Shown piece after piece: positions 19,593 through 28,391 of a stretch of DNA of 64,000 nt; the stretch's first letter is position 1, and the number at the start of each line of letters is the position of its first letter. The position numbers were made by a program, and so were the translations under genes. This stretch comes from Pseudogemmobacter hezensis. GTDB taxonomy: Bacteria > Pseudomonadota > Alphaproteobacteria > Rhodobacterales > Rhodobacteraceae. The stretch covers positions 186,001 through 250,000 of the forward strand of contig NZ_JABJXT010000005.1 of NCBI RefSeq assembly GCF_013155295.1. Direction: 5' to 3'. The notes below the pieces were generated by a model. The model was not told the origin of the DNA and did no database searches. It worked only from the letters and a program-made list of their open reading frames with translations.

Positions 19593-20399
19593 ATGCAGCG
19601 AAATCTCTACCATCATCTTGGCTGGCATCACGGCATCGAACTTTTCGAGGCCGCGTTCAGCACCCAGACTTTCGGACGCCACGCCCATGAAGGCTTTGCC
19701 ATCGGCGCAATCGCCGAAGGCGCGGGCGGCTATGTCTGCCGGGGCGAGAGCATGGTTCTGCCGGCCGGTTCGCTGTCGCTCATGAACCCCGAGGAACCCC
19801 ATACTGGCCATGCCGCCGCAGGCCGGGTGCGCTACAATATGCTCTATGCTTCCGAGGACGCGGTGCGCGCAATTCTCGGCTTGCGGCATCTGCGCGGGTT
19901 TTCCGCTATCGCACCGCAGGACCGGGGGTTGAAGGTGACGCACGCACTCGCTGCGCTGGCCCATCGCCTCAACACCCAAGCAACGGCGGATTGGCAGATC
20001 GCCGTCGAAGAAGCCACCCATGACGTGCTGGTTCAGGCGTTCACCCACTATGGCGGGGCCGAGCTGCGTGCGGCAGGCCGAGAGCCGGCCGCCGTCAGGC
20101 TGGTCAGGGCGCGGATCATGGCCGGGGTTGAAGCCGGCGAGGCGCTGACCCTCGCCGAGCTGGCGGGCGAGGCCAGCTTGAACGTGTCCTACCTGATCCG
20201 CAGCGTCAAACGCGCGACAGGGCTGACGCCCCACGCCCATATCGTGCAGGCCCGTGTCGATCACGCGCGCCGGATGCTTCTGGACGGCACGCCAGCCGCA
20301 GAGGCGGCCATTGCGGCCGGCTTCTGCGATCAGGCGCATCTCATCCGGCAGTTTCGCCGTCACTATGGCGTGACGCCGGGTGCGCTGGTCCGGCACTGA
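19593..20399 (+). CDS. AraC family transcriptional regulator
   Basis: A 268-residue regulator with an N-terminal cupin sensor (FGRHAHEGFAIGAIAEGAGG; LPAGSLSLMNPEEPHTGHA) and a C-terminal double helix-turn-helix (LTLAELAGEASLNVSYLIRS; AAEAAIAAGFCDQAHLIRQF). No strong ribosome-binding site is seen. The next two genes, DUF2000 and a LysE exporter, follow in the same direction; AraC proteins of this type often control a neighbouring LysE/RhtB exporter, so that is the likely target. Confidence 0.88.
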   Translation: MQRNLYHHLGWHHGIELFEAAFSTQTFGRHAHEGFAIGAIAEGAGGYVCRGESMVLPAGSLSLMNPEEPHTGHAAAGRVRYNMLYASEDAVRAILGLRHLRGFSAIAPQDRGLKVTHALAALAHRLNTQATADWQIAVEEATHDVLVQAFTHYGGAELRAAGREPAAVRLVRARIMAGVEAGEALTLAELAGEASLNVSYLIRSVKRATGLTPHAHIVQARVDHARRMLLDGTPAAEAAIAAGFCDQAHLIRQFRRHYGVTPGALVRH

Positions 20400-20469
20400 A
20401 AGGTCAATTTGATCCAATCCCGATAGGGCCGAACCATGTCAGAGCGTTCCGAAAAAAAGACCGTTCTTC

Positions 20470-20871
20470 ATGTCGTTCAAGCCCGTCATTATCCTAGCCG
20501 AAGACCTGCCCACAGGTCTGAAGACCAATTTCGCCGCCGTCCTCGGCATGAGCCTCGGCCAGTTGCGGCCCGAACTCGTCGGAGCCGCGACACCGACGCA
20601 GGACGGCGTGACGCTTTCGGGCATCACCAGCGTCGCCCTGCCGGTTCTCGGTGCGCCAGCCTCCGATCTGCCCGCCTTGTTTCTTGCCGCTGAAGACCTG
20701 CCGATCCGGCTGGCCTATCTGCGCTCGGCTTTCGAGGCGCGGGATTATGCCGATTATACCGCCCGCATCGCCGCCGCGCCGCTGGCCGGCCACGCGCCGC
20801 AAGCGATCCTGATCGGCGGTCCCCGCAAGGCCGTGGACCGCATTTGCGGCCGTCTTCCGCTGCTGCGCTGA
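20470..20871 (+). CDS. DUF2000 domain protein
   Basis: A 133-residue protein with the DUF2000 pattern: start PVIILAEDLPTGLKTNFAAV, central GITSVALPVLGAP and a final ILIGGPRKAVDRI. The fold resembles peptidyl-tRNA hydrolase 2 and the function is unknown. It sits between the AraC regulator and the LysE gene, whose start is four bases beyond its stop, so the three probably form one unit. Confidence 0.8.
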   Translation: MSFKPVIILAEDLPTGLKTNFAAVLGMSLGQLRPELVGAATPTQDGVTLSGITSVALPVLGAPASDLPALFLAAEDLPIRLAYLRSAFEARDYADYTARIAAAPLAGHAPQAILIGGPRKAVDRICGRLPLLR

Positions 20872-20874
20872 CCC

Positions 20875-21470
20875 ATGCCGCCGTTCGAGACGCTTCTTGC
20901 CATGTCCGGCTTCGCGCTGGCTGCCTCCGCGACGCCGGGGCCGGTCAACATCATCGCGCGATGACGGGCGCACGCTATGGCGCTGCACGGGCGCTGGCCT
21001 TCGTCACCGGCGCGACCGCGAGTTTCCTCGTTCTGTTTCTCGCCTTCGGCACGGGTATGCTGGCGGGAACGGGCTGGATATTGGCGCTTGCCAAGCCAAT
21101 GACCCTGATCGGCAGCGCCTATCTGCTCTGGATGGCGTGGGGCCTCGCACGCGATGACGGCACGGTGGAACGGCAAGACCTTGACCATGCGCCGGGCTTC
21201 TGGTCGGGCGCGCTGGTGCAGGGATTGAACCCGAAGGCATGGCTTGCCGTGTTTTCCTCGCTATCGACCTTCGTGCTGCCGCTGGCGGATCGCGCGACGG
21301 GGCTAATGGTCTTCGCCGCGCTGTTCGGCTCGATCTGGTGGCTGTTGCTCACGCTATGGGCATGGGGCGGCGTGCGGATCGGTCAGGGCCGGATGCGCCT
21401 GTTCAACTGCTTGATGGCGCTGGCGCTGGTTCTTTCCGTCGCGTGGATGCTTGCCGGGACGTTTATGTGA
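20875..21470 (+). pseudogene. LysE/RhtB family exporter with a single-base frameshift
   Basis: The start (MPPFETLLAMSGFALAASAT then PGPVNIIA) is the LysE family N-terminus but meets a stop at about 20964. The rest (MTGARYGAARALAFVTGATA onward) continues one phase away to a normal end at 21470. A missing base in the GCGCG run near 20958-20962 (expected GCGGCGATG) explains it. Without the error it would be a 198-residue, five- to six-helix amino-acid or metabolite exporter. It may be a real mutation or a sequencing error. Confidence 0.75.
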
Positions 21471-21726
21471 AGCCTTCGAGCCCCGACATCGATTTACCCA
21501 TGGGAGCTTTCGCCGCAAGAATCAGGCATGAAAGTCTGCCTTGCGCGACGGATACCCGCTGAGATCCCGCAGACTATAGCTTCATTTCTGATCAAGACAT
21601 GATCGGAGAACGAAGTCAGTTGAGGAACGCCTATTTCGCACTGCCTTTGGAAACGCGGCTGACATTCCCACACCTTCAGGAAGCCATTGCCCGACCTTAG
21701 CACTGCATCTGAAGTGCCCTGTAGTT

Positions 21727-24270
21727 CTATCTTGCCGGAGCACGCTGTTCGTCGCGCAGGCGGTCCCTGACCTGCTCATAGATCTCTGTGACCCCAGGCA
21801 TTGCGATGGTTACGGCCAGACCGAAGGTAACGGACTCATCCAACCGCTCTCCCTGATCCGGTTCGCGCTGTATCCAAAGCGGGATGGTCATCTCAGCCGT
21901 CACAATCGCCGCTTTTTCTCCGCGCCAGGAGCGAGTGTACACAGTGCCGCGGTTGGTCTGGTTGAAATCTGGCTGATCCGGGTGGGCTTTAACGCTGAGT
22001 TGAGCGATCCCATCCGGATCCAGTATCTTCATCCTGACAGACCGGTAAGAGCGGCGCGCCGCGACGACTGGCGTAAACCAGGCCAGCGTGGCGGAGAAGG
22101 AGTGCGGCCTCGGCTTGCCTCCATAGGCAGCTGGAATCGGTATAGAGATCGGCACCCGCTGTTCAGGTCCGACCTCTCCTGTTGCCCAGAAGGTTGCACG
22201 ATCTCCTGCACAGGCGACTGCTTCATCTGCATCGACCGGGCCGTAACCGACAAAACGCCGAATATTGTCCTTCTGCTTGGAGGCCTGCCCGCTTCCCTGT
22301 GGCCCGAGCAGCCGGCGTACGAAGGCTGCCGTTGCATCTGGCCAGCGTGCAGGATGCACGAGGAGAGCCTTGAGGAGGGCCGCGCGGTTTCTTGGGGGCA
22401 ATTGAAGGAAACGGTCTCCGTAGGCGGCTTCAAGCGCGTCGTGAATCCTGTGTGCCGTGCGCGAGGCAATGGATGTCGCAGCACTCGTGCCATTCGTATA
22501 GCTCTCGGACCCTTCAAGACCTTGACCGGAGGGTGGTGAAGCAACTCTCAACCCCGCACCCCGGCCAGGCCGGCCGGGGGAGACCCGGATTGCCCCGCCA
22601 GCCCCGCTTGCAACGACGCGGAGGTGCTCGCGCGCACCCGGCATCAGCAGATCGGGTTTTACTGCCCCTGCAAAACCCGGCCCAAGGGCACTGGATGGAT
22701 TTGAAGTGTCCAGGACTGGGTAGGGATCGACATTCGCACGCGCGGCCGCGCGGTCGGTTATCGACACCCAATCTGAATTCTTGGCACCCACCGTCAATCC
22801 GTTCACGGTTTCGCCCGGAGCAAGAAGCCTTCTGTCCGCCTGAATGCCGACGATGGCCTGGATCAGCGCTGCGGATCTGGCGTCTGGTGTCGCCCCCTCG
22901 AAAGCCAGACTGGTTGCGAAGGCCGGAACCTCGAAATCCCGAACGACATTGCCGGCGCTGACAAGGAAGAGGATCCCGTATCGGTGAGCCAGACGGTCGA
23001 GGAGTCGGGCCCATGGGGACATTTGCCCCTGAAACTGGCGGTGACGGTTACCGAGGGACAAATTGACGATGATGACATGCCGTGCGGTCGGGTCAGCGCC
23101 ATCACGCATCTGCACGATCGCCTGATAGATGACATCCACGATCAATCTGTCCTGCGGAAACTCGTCGGAGGTTCCGAGGACAGGTATGCAATGAATCTGT
23201 CGCGGCAAAGGCGCTTCGGTCCGGTTCCGGTCCCCATGTATGATAAGAGAAGCCATCGCGGTGCCATGTACCCGCTGGCTTACCAAGGCGGCCGGCTCCA
23301 GTCCGAAATGGTCTTCGACGATCAGATGGCGACGCAGCAAGGGGTGCCCCGCAACAGGAACGCCGTCCAGAAGCGCAAGGATGGCATCCTTCGAGAGCTC
23401 ACCATCTGGTGCTGCTGCCTGGAGCGGCAGCATGTCTTCGACCTCGACTGCTGTCGCCACGCTTTGAGGGCGGATATGCATCACGGAATCCAGGCCAGCG
23501 ATACTGGACTGCGCCCGCTCAATGATCGCCAGGATCGCACGAACCGGCAGTCGGGCCAGAACCGCATGATACGCTATGTCAGCCAGCCTTGCGCGGCTGA
23601 CGATACTGCCGTCATGCGCCCGAATTGCCTTTGTCAGTTCGGCTTCGTTGGAGGCCCCTGCCCTCTCCGCTGCGCGGAAAACCAGTTCGATTTCCAAAGC
23701 AATCATATCGTCGTCGCTACGCCCTGCGACCTGCTCGGCGAGGATATCACGGTCTGACCCCTGCACCCTGTCTGAGGGCCCCCACGGGCGAAGATCGCGC
23801 AAACAATCGAACACATCCCGCCACGGAGCGAAGCCGGTCCCAAGAGTACCGGAGCGTAGCCAAATCGTCCAAAGCCGGAGGATCTGGGACAAGGCTGTGG
23901 CATCTGGCACGAGAAGATAGGCGACCGGCTGCTTGTCATCGTCGGAGGGTAGCAGCTCCTCCTCGTCTATCAGTTCAAGGCCTGGCACCTTTTTGATCGC
24001 ATTAGCAAAATTCTGAATGCTTCCCCGAGCCTCAAAGACCAGCAATCGTTCAGGTGCCAGCGCAGACGGATCTTGCCTGAGTTCAAGACCAGCCGGGTCT
24101 CGCGCGAGGACATCTGCAAGGCGCTGAAACCTGGGACCAAGCTTCTTACCCTGAGCGTCCCGCTGGTACTTGGGCAGTGGCGGCGGAAAGCCGGGGCTAT
24201 CCTTCTTCAGGCGCGGACTTGGCTTGCCGGGTTCGAGCCGCAGCAGTGGTTTTCCCGGGTCGCTGACCAT
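21727..24270 (-). CDS. ietS: Subtilisin-like serine protease IetS (S8 family)
   Basis: An 847-residue protein: a long N-terminal region (1-290), then an S8 domain with Asp302 (LLDGVP), His335 (VHGTAMASLI), the oxyanion Asn region (LVSAGNV) and Ser596 (NGTSAATS), and a C-terminal beta-rich part. No signal peptide is visible, so it is cytoplasmic. It follows an AAA ATPase gene with a 74-bp overlap. This ATPase/subtilisin pair matches IetAS, described first as a plasmid incompatibility/toxicity pair on an Agrobacterium Ti plasmid and later as an antiphage system. The triad is complete, so it should be active. Confidence 0.85.
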   Translation of the reverse strand: MVSDPGKPLLRLEPGKPSPRLKKDSPGFPPPLPKYQRDAQGKKLGPRFQRLADVLARDPAGLELRQDPSALAPERLLVFEARGSIQNFANAIKKVPGLELIDEEELLPSDDDKQPVAYLLVPDATALSQILRLWTIWLRSGTLGTGFAPWRDVFDCLRDLRPWGPSDRVQGSDRDILAEQVAGRSDDDMIALEIELVFRAAERAGASNEAELTKAIRAHDGSIVSRARLADIAYHAVLARLPVRAILAIIERAQSSIAGLDSVMHIRPQSVATAVEVEDMLPLQAAAPDGELSKDAILALLDGVPVAGHPLLRRHLIVEDHFGLEPAALVSQRVHGTAMASLIIHGDRNRTEAPLPRQIHCIPVLGTSDEFPQDRLIVDVIYQAIVQMRDGADPTARHVIIVNLSLGNRHRQFQGQMSPWARLLDRLAHRYGILFLVSAGNVVRDFEVPAFATSLAFEGATPDARSAALIQAIVGIQADRRLLAPGETVNGLTVGAKNSDWVSITDRAAARANVDPYPVLDTSNPSSALGPGFAGAVKPDLLMPGAREHLRVVASGAGGAIRVSPGRPGRGAGLRVASPPSGQGLEGSESYTNGTSAATSIASRTAHRIHDALEAAYGDRFLQLPPRNRAALLKALLVHPARWPDATAAFVRRLLGPQGSGQASKQKDNIRRFVGYGPVDADEAVACAGDRATFWATGEVGPEQRVPISIPIPAAYGGKPRPHSFSATLAWFTPVVAARRSYRSVRMKILDPDGIAQLSVKAHPDQPDFNQTNRGTVYTRSWRGEKAAIVTAEMTIPLWIQREPDQGERLDESVTFGLAVTIAMPGVTEIYEQVRDRLRDEQRAPAR

Positions 24271-25249
24271 TCAGTAATGCCTCCGGCCTCACTCGGGAGG
24301 CCCAGAGATCGAGTTCGATCTTCAGTGCCGCGTCGACGGAAACCTCTCCCAGCCCCAATATCTGCCTGCGGCGCACACTCTGGCAAAAATCCAGCGCCTC
24401 GGCATAGCTCACTGCCCCGAGTTTTCCCGCAATGGTGCGGATCGCAAGGCGTGGTCTATCTGGCCAATGAGAGATCACCCGGTCAAGAAATTCTTCAACT
24501 CTGGCGGTATCGGGGGCTGGAAAATCAAGGCGTAACTGGAAGCGCCTCCAGACAGCTTTATCCAGCAGTTCTCCGTGGTTTGTCGCCGCCACGACGATGA
24601 CATAGCTCGGTAGCTGGTCGAGTTGCATCAACAGGAAAGAGACGACCCGCTTGATCTCGCCCGTTTCGTGTGTGTCACCACGCTCTTTACCGATCGCATC
24701 GAATTCATCGAAGAAGAGGACGCTCGGACGGGTACGAACATAGTCAAAAAGCTTCCGAAGCCGTGTATTGGTTTCGCCCAGATAGCTGCCGATCAGAGCG
24801 TCGTACCGGACCACAAAAAACGGAAGGCCAAGTGCCTCGGCGATGGACTCGGCAAAAGAGGTCTTTCCGTTTCCGGGAGGTCCCGAGAGCAGCACGCGAT
24901 GTCGCGGCTCATAGCCATGCGCCCGCAGTACATCGGCCCGAACGTGTTCCTGCACCAGTTGACGCCCGTTTTCCTGGACGGGCAGCGGCAGCAGCAACTG
25001 CTCCATTCGGGCCCGCGGATCGACCTCCAGAATGGCTTCCTTGCCTGCTCCTGACAGGATCGCGGCGGATGTCAGGGGTGGCGGTGCGACGGGAACATTG
25101 GCCATCGCCTTCTCAAGACGGTCGGCGACGATATGATGGTTTTGCGCGCGCTCTTCTGCCACGAGCGCCTCGGTCGTAGAGCGCAGCATTTCCCGATCAC
25201 CGGCAGCGCCGGCGCGCACAAGGGCTATCAGGAGGTCACTTCGCGCCAT
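24197..25249 (-). CDS. ietA: AAA+ ATPase IetA
   Basis: A 350-residue AAA ATPase of the FtsH/CDC48 type: an N-terminal helical part, Walker A GPPGNGKT (residues 123-130), pore-like loop region (VVRYDALIGSYLGETNTRL), Walker B LFFDEFDAIG, sensor 1 VVAATNH and an arginine finger region. It is expected to remodel or regulate the partner protease. The genes overlap, so the two proteins are made together. In the Ti plasmid pair the ATPase acts as the antidote-like partner to the protease; whether that holds here is inference. Confidence 0.87.
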   Translation of the reverse strand: MARSDLLIALVRAGAAGDREMLRSTTEALVAEERAQNHHIVADRLEKAMANVPVAPPPLTSAAILSGAGKEAILEVDPRARMEQLLLPLPVQENGRQLVQEHVRADVLRAHGYEPRHRVLLSGPPGNGKTSFAESIAEALGLPFFVVRYDALIGSYLGETNTRLRKLFDYVRTRPSVLFFDEFDAIGKERGDTHETGEIKRVVSFLLMQLDQLPSYVIVVAATNHGELLDKAVWRRFQLRLDFPAPDTARVEEFLDRVISHWPDRPRLAIRTIAGKLGAVSYAEALDFCQSVRRRQILGLGEVSVDAALKIELDLWASRVRPEALLNGQRPGKTTAAARTRQAKSAPEEG

Positions 25250-25368
25250 GGTTCAATCAATCAGAGGTCTCGCTGCTTCGCTGAATCCTAAACGGAATTT
25301 GAGGGAGTGTCTTGCCCACAAATCACTCCAGGGCCATATATGGCCGCCCGCGGCGGACGGGGGAGACG

Positions 25369-25632
25369 TTACTCGTCCCCATAGCCCCGGTTGCGCTTCG
25401 TTCGTGCGAGTTTGAGCAGGGCGTTGATCGCCTGTCCCTCGTCGCCATGCCGCTCGACCAGCAGCTGACCACGGCAGCCGATCCTGCCCCATTCGCGGAT
25501 CAGACTGGAGCCGCCGAAAAGATCGCGCTCGATGGTCATCCGGTAAAACCGCTTCATGTTGCAGGAGGCATCGATCCGTTTCAACTTGATCTCGCGCGGG
25601 AAGACCTCACATTGCACCGGCAAATCGAACAT
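25369..25632 (-). CDS. WGR domain protein
   Basis: An 87-residue protein made only of a WGR domain; the name motif is present (SSLIREWGRIGCRGQLLV). WGR domains bind nucleic acids, as in PARP1. ATG at 25632 is chosen because GGAG lies six bases upstream; two earlier ATGs at 25650 and 25668 are possible. It is read divergently from the SRAP-imuA-imuB-dnaE2 genes, with the SOS box between them, so it may also be damage-inducible. Confidence 0.85.
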   Translation of the reverse strand: MFDLPVQCEVFPREIKLKRIDASCNMKRFYRMTIERDLFGGSSLIREWGRIGCRGQLLVERHGDEGQAINALLKLARTKRNRGYGDE

Positions 25633-25677
25633 TCCAGGCTCCAAACCCATTAGACGGAATCTTCTCAAACCACGTTT

Positions 25678-25692
25678 GTTCTGTCAATGTTC
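25678..25692 (+). promoter_or_regulatory. LexA (SOS) box, alphaproteobacterial type
   Basis: GTTC-TGTCAAT-GTTC is an exact GTTC-N7-GTTC direct repeat, the LexA target in alphaproteobacteria. It lies 36 bases before the SRAP start and 45 bases before the WGR start in the divergent spacer. Confidence 0.85.
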
Positions 25693-25728
25693 CCTCTTAT
25701 TCCGATTTCCCCGACTCGGGAGAGCCAG

Positions 25729-26409
25729 ATGTGCAATTTATATTCCCATGCCAAGAGCCAGGACGCGATGCGCAAGGTGTTCCAGGAGGTCATGGAACCC
25801 GATGAAGAGCTAATCGACGACACCGGAAACCTCCCGCCGATGCCGGGCATCTGGCCCGACTATCGCGCACCGATCATTCGCCCTGCCCCGGGGCGAGGCT
25901 GGCAGCTGACCAAAGCAAGATGGGGCATGCCGACCCCGCCCGCCTATCTAGAAGGCAAGCGCACGGACCCCGGGGTGACCAATATCCGCAATGCAGCTTC
26001 GCCGCATTGGCGCCGATGGCTCGGGGTCGAGCATCGTTGCCTGGTCCCCTTCACCAGCTTTTCCGAGATCGACGGAAGGGCTGGTGCGCCGCGCAACCAT
26101 CCGGTCTGGTTTGCCCTCGGGCCAGATCGACCGCTGGCCTTCTTCGCCGGCATCCGAACCGAATGGACCTCTGTGCGCAAGCTGAAGGAAGGCGAGGTGA
26201 CGGCCGAGTTGTTCGGATTCCTCACCTGTGCCCCCAATCGCGAGGTGCGACCGGTCCATGAGAAAGCGATGCCGGTGATCCTGACCCGATCGGAGGAGTG
26301 GCGGACCTGGTTGACGGCGCCAACAGAACAGGCTCTGCGCCTGCAGCGACCCCTGCCCGACGGCGCCCTGGAAATCGTTCTGGAGGGCGCGCGTGAAGAT
26401 CCTGCGTGA
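25729..26409 (+). CDS. SRAP (SOS response-associated peptidase) / YedK-HMCES family protein
   Basis: A 226-residue SRAP protein. After removal of Met1, Cys2 forms a covalent link with abasic sites in single-stranded DNA; here the start MCNLYSHA is decided by that cysteine although the frame is open upstream. Other active-site residues are in place: Asn in TNIRNA (about 85-88), Glu113 in PFTSFSEI and His177 in VHEKAMPVIL. It shields abasic sites at forks. It is the first gene behind the SOS box and overlaps imuA by 17 bases, so it belongs to the mutasome transcript. Confidence 0.92.
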   Translation: MCNLYSHAKSQDAMRKVFQEVMEPDEELIDDTGNLPPMPGIWPDYRAPIIRPAPGRGWQLTKARWGMPTPPAYLEGKRTDPGVTNIRNAASPHWRRWLGVEHRCLVPFTSFSEIDGRAGAPRNHPVWFALGPDRPLAFFAGIRTEWTSVRKLKEGEVTAELFGFLTCAPNREVRPVHEKAMPVILTRSEEWRTWLTAPTEQALRLQRPLPDGALEIVLEGAREDPA

Positions 26410-26968
26410 CCGGCCACTCTCGACGGCCATGACCGACCCCTTCAGCCTGGCCCCTGCCCGTGTCCTTGAAGCGGAAGGCGCGGGCAGAAACACCTTCGCT
26501 CTCTTCCAGGCCTCCCGGCACCCGGGTCCGCTCTTCTGGATTCTGCCGCAGCACGAACCCCTGCGCCCCATGGCACGGGGATTGCCGGCCGGCATCGGCG
26601 AACGCCTGCATCTGATCGAGACCCGCTCGGAAACCGACCTTCTCTGGGCGATCGAGGAGACCTTGCGGGCACGGCCTTCCGGCCTCGTTATCGGCGAACC
26701 TGCCAAGCCGCTCAGCCTGACCGCAGGACGGCGGCTTCAGCTGGCCGCTGAGGCCGGGCAAACCACCGGCCTGCTGCTGATCCGCGAAGGTCAGGGATGC
26801 AACGCGGCCGAGACCCGCTGGAAATGTGATCCGGCAGCCGGGCCTGCGGACTCGACTCGCCATCAGTGGAGTCTTAATAAGAACAAATCAGGAACTCTTG
26901 GACTCTGGGCCGTACAGTGGGATGGCGCGACGACTGCTTGCCATATGGTTTCCGAGGCTGGCCAGTGA
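26393..26968 (+). CDS. imuA: ImuA, RecA-like mutasome component
   Basis: A 191-residue protein equivalent to ImuA, a RecA-related partner that helps ImuB and DnaE2 work during SOS mutagenesis. Recognisable parts are the LFWILPQHEPLRPMARGLPA strand-loop, ETDLLWAIEETLRA, and LTAGRRLQLAAEAGQTTGLL then ETRWKCDPA. It lacks a usable Walker A, as is common in the family. Its last 47 bases overlap imuB and its 3' end carries a second GAAC-N7-GAAC repeat. Confidence 0.82.
   Translation: MKILRDRPLSTAMTDPFSLAPARVLEAEGAGRNTFALFQASRHPGPLFWILPQHEPLRPMARGLPAGIGERLHLIETRSETDLLWAIEETLRARPSGLVIGEPAKPLSLTAGRRLQLAAEAGQTTGLLLIREGQGCNAAETRWKCDPAAGPADSTRHQWSLNKNKSGTLGLWAVQWDGATTACHMVSEAGQ
26881..26895 (-). promoter_or_regulatory. 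Possible second SOS box inside imuA, upstream of imuB
   Basis: GAAC-AAATCAG-GAAC is the exact reverse complement form of GTTC-N7-GTTC. It lies 27 bases before the imuB ATG, within the 3' end of imuA. It could be a chance match in coding DNA or an internal LexA-controlled promoter. Confidence 0.45.
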
Positions 26969-28391
26969 CGTCAGCCTGCGGACGCGCCCCGTCGAGGGGC
27001 CCTTTGCCCTGACGCATCGCGCGGGCAATGCCGATGAGCTGCGCTGTCTCAATGCCGCTGCGCAAGCTCAGGGTCTGCATCGCGGCATGCCCCTGGCAGA
27101 TGCCCGCGCCCTTGTGCCCGATCTGGCGACCCGCCTCGCGGATCCCGTGCGTGAGACGGCAGCCCTTGTGGCTTTGCGCCGGTGGGTGGTGCGCTATGCG
27201 CCCCAAGTCGCAACAGACGGCGATGACGGGTTGATCGCGGATATCACCGGGGTCGCACATCTCTTTGGCGGCGAGGAGGATCTGCGCGGCGATCTCCAGG
27301 CCCGGCTGATCCGGGCGGGGCTGAACGCGCAAAGCGCGATTGCTGGCAGCCGTGGCGGCGCACATGCGCTGGCGCGGCATGGCGGCGGGATCGTGCCCGA
27401 TGGCTTGCTGGCGGAACGGCTCGGCCATCTGCCGGTCTCGGCGCTGCGTATCTCGCCGGAGATTTCCGAGGGGCTGTCGCGCATGGGGCTTTCTCGCATC
27501 GCCGATCTGATCCCCCTGCCCCGGGCTCCGCTCGCGCGCCGGTTCGGGGCGGGGCTGGTCACGACGCTGGACCAGATGCTCGGCACCATGCCTGAGCCTG
27601 TCGGTGCCCAGCCCGAGGCGCCGCAGTTCGGGGTACGGATGACCCTGCCCGAACCGATCGGGTTAACGGGTGATGTCATGGCGGGGCTGGACCGTCTGCT
27701 CGAGCGCCTTTGCGGCAAACTGGCCTCAGCCCATATGGGCGCGCGGCGCGTCCGGTTGGAACTGCGTCGGGTCGACAAGGCGACCGTCACGGTCGAGGTT
27801 GGTCTTGCGCGGGCAATGCGGGATCCCGAGCGCATATCGGCGCTGTTCCGCAAGGGCGTCGAGGAGGTCGATTCCGGCTATGGGATCGACGCGCTTCGGA
27901 TCGAGGCCGTGGTGACCGAACCCCTGGCTCCACAACAGATCGGAGAGGCGAAGGTCCGGCAGGAAGACGAGCTCAACGACCTGATCTCCCGCCTCGGCAA
28001 TCGGCTGGGCTTCGACCACGTCCTGCGGTTTCTGCCCGCCGAGAGCCGTATACCGGAGCGCAGCTTCCTGACGGTGCCAGCCGCCTATAGCGAGGCGACC
28101 TCCCTGCCCTTCCGCAAGCGTCCCCGCCGACCGGCCATGATTTTCCCGCCGGAGCCGGTCACCTCCGCCTCCGGGCATCCCCCGGCGCGGTTTCGCTGGC
28201 GTCGAATGAGCTTCACCACCCTGCGCGCGGCCGGGCCGGAGAGGATCACTCCGGAATGGTGGCTCGATGATCCCGCCTGGCGCAGCGGCGTTCGGGACTA
28301 TTGGCGGATCGAGACGAAGGAAGGGCCACGGCTCTGGCTCTTCCATACTCCCATGGCTCCGGCCTGGGCCGTGCAGGGGACATTCCTGTGA
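26922..28391 (+). CDS. imuB: ImuB, Y-family polymerase-like protein
   Basis: A 489-residue DinB-related protein. It has the Y-family palm/fingers/thumb outline (RRLLAIWFPRLASDVSLRTR; LAAAQAQGLHRGMPLADARAL-like region; DITGVAHLFGGEEDL) but lacks the catalytic acidic residues of active Y-polymerases, typical of ImuB, which acts as an adaptor between the beta clamp, ImuA and DnaE2. The C-terminal part (residues about 400-489) is the ImuB tail. ATG at 26922 is favoured because MARRLLAIWFPR is the family start. Confidence 0.9.
   Translation: MARRLLAIWFPRLASDVSLRTRPVEGPFALTHRAGNADELRCLNAAAQAQGLHRGMPLADARALVPDLATRLADPVRETAALVALRRWVVRYAPQVATDGDDGLIADITGVAHLFGGEEDLRGDLQARLIRAGLNAQSAIAGSRGGAHALARHGGGIVPDGLLAERLGHLPVSALRISPEISEGLSRMGLSRIADLIPLPRAPLARRFGAGLVTTLDQMLGTMPEPVGAQPEAPQFGVRMTLPEPIGLTGDVMAGLDRLLERLCGKLASAHMGARRVRLELRRVDKATVTVEVGLARAMRDPERISALFRKGVEEVDSGYGIDALRIEAVVTEPLAPQQIGEAKVRQEDELNDLISRLGNRLGFDHVLRFLPAESRIPERSFLTVPAAYSEATSLPFRKRPRRPAMIFPPEPVTSASGHPPARFRWRRMSFTTLRAAGPERITPEWWLDDPAWRSGVRDYWRIETKEGPRLWLFHTPMAPAWAVQGTFL

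Noticed and set aside
22984-23757. Rightward frame opposite ietS
   Set aside because: Antisense to the catalytic domain of a convincing protease.
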